Below, in pieces: positions 61,024-64,000 of a DNA stretch of 64,000 bases (the first letter of the stretch is position 1; the number at the start of each line of letters is the position of its first letter). The notes beneath the pieces are model-generated. The model searched no databases. It saw nothing but the letters and a program-made list of their open reading frames with translations, and had not been told where the DNA came from. Source of the DNA: Chryseobacterium sediminis (GTDB lineage Bacteria; Bacteroidota; Bacteroidia; Flavobacteriales; Weeksellaceae); NCBI RefSeq assembly GCF_008386505.1, contig NZ_VUNZ01000002.1, positions 186,001 to 250,000 on the forward strand, given 5' to 3'. The position numbers were made by a program, and so were the translations under genes.

Positions 61024-63282
61024 ATGAATAAAAATCTATTATTGTATTTATCTGTTTTTTTACTCTGTATAGCCGGGAAGTCCTTTGCCCAGACTTATCA
61101 GCTTATTGGAAACCCAGTGACGACAACTGGATGGACGATGGTTTCCCCTACTCAGGTAAACACAGATTTTATTCAGCTCACCCCGGATACCAACAACCAA
61201 TCCGGTTCTATCAGGCTGAATGACCCTATCAATTTAAAATATTGTGACAAATGGAGAGTGGAATTTGATTTCAGAATGGATTCTAACCAAACCTCCAATG
61301 GAGATGGAATTGCATTCTGGTATCTTGCCAATCCGCCGGTTGCCAGTGTATTAGGATCAGGTCTTGGAGTATCTCAAAATGCGGTTGGCCTTGTCGTAGG
61401 ATTTGACACTTACAACAATACCACTACTGCTACAATGAGCAAGGTTCACGTTGCTTACGGACAAGTTCAAAACACAAGTGACACCAATAATGTTGAGTTC
61501 TTCAATGTGGCAGGAAGCTCTTTCCACTCCCCAGATCTGAATACAACCCAGCCTTTTCAGGGAACAACTTTTAAACATGTTGAAGTAACTGCACAGGTAG
61601 ATCCAGCCGCACCTACGAACTGGATCATAAAAATAACAATAGACGGTAATGTAATTTGTAATCAGTCTTTTGCCCCTTCCGGAACGGCTGCGGCTATGAC
61701 TGTAGGATATTTTGGATTTTCAGCTTCCACTGGAGGTGCAAGATCAAGACATTCTATTAAAAACGTAAAAATTTATACTGATAAAGTTCCTATTTTACAA
61801 AACTCAGCTACTCAGTCTTTCTGCCCTAATCCTACTACCGGATTCGGGTCTGTAAACCTGACATCTTTCAATTCGCAATTCGTCAATAATACTTCAAATT
61901 ATACATTTACGTATTATCCACTGGGAAGTTCTACTCCTATTGCTAACCCTGCCAATTATCAATTCAATGCCAATACAACAGTTACTGTCGTTATCAAAGA
62001 TAATGCAGGATTGCTCTGTGACAATCCGGATGGTAAGATCTTACTGGTTCTCGCTCCCTTTAAAGCTGAGGATAAAACCATTACGGCATGTAATAACAAC
62101 AAAGCGGGAACCGCCACTTTCAATCTGAATACAGCAAATGTTACAGGAGTTCCGGGAGCTGTCAAAAAATATTATAAAACGTTAGCAGACCTCAACGCAG
62201 ATACGAATGAAATTCTAAATCCCGGCAATTATCTGTCTGCTCCGGGAGATGTGTATGTAAAAGTAACAACTCCTCAGGGATGTACAGGTACAGCAAAAAT
62301 TACACTGGCATTTTATCCTGAAACACCTGTGAAAGAAGCTACATTAAGATCATGTTTTATTGAAAACAATATCACCAGCGCTATTTTTAATCTGAACACT
62401 GCGGATGTTACCCCATTAACTAGTGGAGTGACAAAAAAATATTATACCTCCATTGCTAATGCTTTAGACGGAACCAATGAGATCATGAACTCTCTTCAGT
62501 ATTTATCTACAAGTACTGCTGTGTACGCAAAAGTAACAGATGCCAACGGATGTTTCAATATTGCCAAAATCAACCTTATTGTACTACCACCGGTACCATC
62601 TTCCGTTCTGAAAGATAAAACCATTTGTATTGGTGAAAAAACTGATTTGGATGCAGGTCCTGGATTTGATGGTTATGAATGGAGTACCGGAGCAACCACA
62701 TCATCTGTTAAAGACCTAGGAGTAGGTGTTTATTGGGTGAAGCTTAAAACAGGTAACTGTATCACTACACAAATTGTAAAAATAAATGCTTCTGCAAATC
62801 CTGTGATTTCCAGCATTGATATTGACAACAATACGATAACAGTAAATGTTGCTGGAGGAAAACCTCAGTACCAATTCTCCCTGGATGGAGTCAACTGGCA
62901 AACAAGCAATGTATTCACCGGATTGGCAAGAGGAGAAGTAAGAGTATATGTAAAAGACTTCTACAATTGTACTCCTATTGAAGTTCAGATTACCGTACCT
63001 AACCTGATTAATGCTATCACTCCAAACGGCGATAACGTAAACGACTTCATTGACTACTCAGCCCTTGCTTACAAGAAAAACCTAGTATTCATTGTCTACG
63101 ACAGATATGGGAATAAATTATATGAGGCTGGAAAAATGAGAAATTTCACATGGGACGGAACGGCTTCCGGTAAAAAAGTTCTTACAGGAACTTACTGGTA
63201 CACGATCTCATGGAACGAGAACAATAAAGACAATACAGAAACCAAATATTCCGGCTGGGTATTGGTTAAAAACAGAGAATAA
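61024..63282 (+). CDS. T9SS cargo protein with L-type lectin-like domain
   Basis: A 752-residue secreted protein read from ATG 61024, where the signal peptide starts; the longer frame from 60973 runs over the promoter. The mature part begins TYQLIGNPVTTTGWTMVSPT and is an L-type (legume-like) lectin fold up to about residue 250, with WRVEFDFRMDSN, GDGIAFWYLANP and VVGFDTYNNT. It continues with two tandem repeats like those of the neighbours (NNNKAGTATFNL, KKYYKTL, NEI, YVKVT) and a type B sorting domain from LINAITPNGDNVNDFIDYS. A sugar-binding surface protein is likely. It resembles the 56427 protein only in the second half. Confidence 0.9.
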   Translation: MNKNLLLYLSVFLLCIAGKSFAQTYQLIGNPVTTTGWTMVSPTQVNTDFIQLTPDTNNQSGSIRLNDPINLKYCDKWRVEFDFRMDSNQTSNGDGIAFWYLANPPVASVLGSGLGVSQNAVGLVVGFDTYNNTTTATMSKVHVAYGQVQNTSDTNNVEFFNVAGSSFHSPDLNTTQPFQGTTFKHVEVTAQVDPAAPTNWIIKITIDGNVICNQSFAPSGTAAAMTVGYFGFSASTGGARSRHSIKNVKIYTDKVPILQNSATQSFCPNPTTGFGSVNLTSFNSQFVNNTSNYTFTYYPLGSSTPIANPANYQFNANTTVTVVIKDNAGLLCDNPDGKILLVLAPFKAEDKTITACNNNKAGTATFNLNTANVTGVPGAVKKYYKTLADLNADTNEILNPGNYLSAPGDVYVKVTTPQGCTGTAKITLAFYPETPVKEATLRSCFIENNITSAIFNLNTADVTPLTSGVTKKYYTSIANALDGTNEIMNSLQYLSTSTAVYAKVTDANGCFNIAKINLIVLPPVPSSVLKDKTICIGEKTDLDAGPGFDGYEWSTGATTSSVKDLGVGVYWVKLKTGNCITTQIVKINASANPVISSIDIDNNTITVNVAGGKPQYQFSLDGVNWQTSNVFTGLARGEVRVYVKDFYNCTPIEVQITVPNLINAITPNGDNVNDFIDYSALAYKKNLVFIVYDRYGNKLYEAGKMRNFTWDGTASGKKVLTGTYWYTISWNENNKDNTETKYSGWVLVKNRE
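63000..63282 (+). repeat. Second copy of the C-terminal sorting-domain cassette
   Basis: Pairs with 58290-58574. It encodes the last about 93 residues; both copies end in the same WVLVKN followed by KE or RE. Confidence 0.7.
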
Positions 63283-63293
63283 ATTTAGTATCA

Positions 63294-63319
63294 GAAACTA
63301 CCTCATATGGGGTAGTTTC
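63294..63319 (+). terminator. Hairpin after the lectin-type gene
   Basis: Arms GAAACTACC and GGTAGTTTC with a short loop. It lacks a strong T-run, so its role as a terminator is uncertain. Confidence 0.5.
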
Positions 63320-63439
63320 GGTATTAAAAGAATCTTTACCTCCGGAATTGGAAACTAAATATTGCTTTTATGATCAAATTAAAAATGTAACAAAAACAAT
63401 TTTATATCAAAAAACAAATAACATCATAATCCATCCACT

Positions 63440-64000
63440 ATGAAAAAAAATATACTCATTTTTTTACTCACTCTCTTATTATGCTTGCCGGGAAGTGTAT
63501 TTTCACAAACATATCAACTTACCGGAAACCCCGTCAATACAACGGGCTGGGATCTTGTCTCTGATGCTATAGTAAGCGGAGACTTTGTAAGACTCACAAC
63601 CGATCAGACCAGCAGATACGGGGCTGTAAAACTATCCACTCCTATTACCCTGAGCTATTGTGATAAATGGAAAGTGGAATTCGATTTCAGAATTGACGGA
63701 AATGGAACCACTCAGTTTGGAAAAGGAGACGGCTTTACCTTTTGGTATCTTGCCAATCCGCCTACAGGATTTGTTTCAGGAGGAGGACTTGGTATCCCGG
63801 CAAATGCTTCCGGACTAATGGTTGGTTTTGATATCTTCAATAACACTACCGAGGGCCAAATGAGTAAAGTTCATATTCTTTATGGCACCAATAACACAGC
63901 TGGTAACAATATAGAATTCAATACCACTCCGGGAAGCACATACCATTCTCCAGACCTTATTGCTACTCAGCCATTTGTAGGAGACACCTACAGACATGTT
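63440..64000 (+). CDS. Second T9SS-type lectin protein, cut by the window end
   Basis: The reading frame from ATG 63440 stays open for 187 codons to the window edge. It starts with a signal peptide (MKKNILIFLLTLLLCLPGSVFS) and continues QTYQLTGNPVNTTGWDLVSD, closely like the start of the 61024 protein, with WKVEFDFRIDG, DGFTFWYLANPP and MVGFDIFNNTTEG. It is therefore a tandem relative with an L-type lectin domain. The missing part probably has the NEI repeats and sorting domain, which cannot be seen here. Function as for its relative: probable surface sugar binding. Confidence 0.88.
   Translation, partial: MKKNILIFLLTLLLCLPGSVFSQTYQLTGNPVNTTGWDLVSDAIVSGDFVRLTTDQTSRYGAVKLSTPITLSYCDKWKVEFDFRIDGNGTTQFGKGDGFTFWYLANPPTGFVSGGGLGIPANASGLMVGFDIFNNTTEGQMSKVHILYGTNNTAGNNIEFNTTPGSTYHSPDLIATQPFVGDTYRHV

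Noticed and set aside
1..64000. Possible mobile elements, integrases, phage genes, tRNA or rRNA genes
   Set aside because: No transposase, integrase, terminal repeats or RNA gene signatures were recognised on reading both strands; the phage-tail-like start of the QVGI proteins alone is not evidence of a prophage.

Overview
The window comes from an AT-rich member of the Bacteroidota, most likely a Chryseobacterium-like flavobacterium (family Weeksellaceae). The evidence is the many TAnnTTTG -7 promoter boxes typical of this phylum, the lack of obvious Shine-Dalgarno sites, several secreted proteins ending in the gliding/type B C-terminal sorting domain of the type IX secretion system (T9SS), and housekeeping proteins of flavobacterial type. 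No tRNA, rRNA, CRISPR array, insertion sequence or prophage was seen.

Layout. (1) 1-6580: a decayed second copy of the infB 3' end, one small secreted protein, then the conserved rimP-nusA-infB operon on the minus strand, with a terminator-like hairpin inside its leader. (2) 6.7-34 kb: a large surface-polysaccharide locus. It has ugd, rfbB and rfbA for nucleotide sugars, an ABC-2 exporter pair (wzm/wzt), a WecE-type sugar aminotransferase with a NeuD-like acyltransferase and an ATP-grasp ligase beside it, nine predicted glycosyltransferases (including a WbsX/GH99-like protein and a rhamnosyltransferase-like protein), five left-handed beta-helix and two membrane acyltransferases, a FabH-like/ACP/FabG-like mini-operon on the minus strand, and a phosphoethanolamine transferase. 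RfbA, RfbB and WecE together predict dTDP-4-amino-4,6-dideoxygalactose. The acyl-building genes suggest that this or another amino sugar carries an unusual acyl or aminoacyl group. (3) 34-40.4 kb: an AraC-type membrane regulator, a DUF2306 protein, a carbonic anhydrase / small protein / SulP transporter / carbonic anhydrase group probably for bicarbonate, and pth.

(4) 40.4-45 kb: two related lipoproteins and three tandem related secreted proteins with a QVGI...LDVNG start. (5) 45.3-54 kb: mfd, small lipoproteins, a Lys/Ala/Pro-rich secreted protein, a GH3-family acyl-adenylase, an MFS transporter and a small repeat protein. (6) 54.2-64 kb: four large T9SS-type cargo proteins (the last one cut by the window end) surrounding dnaB and rnhA. 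DnaB carries a C-terminal acidic tip resembling that of SSB.

Several start codons were moved downstream of the longest reading frame because the upstream TTG lies inside a -7 promoter box or because the signal peptide begins at the later ATG. All functions are read from sequence motifs and general family knowledge; no database search was run.
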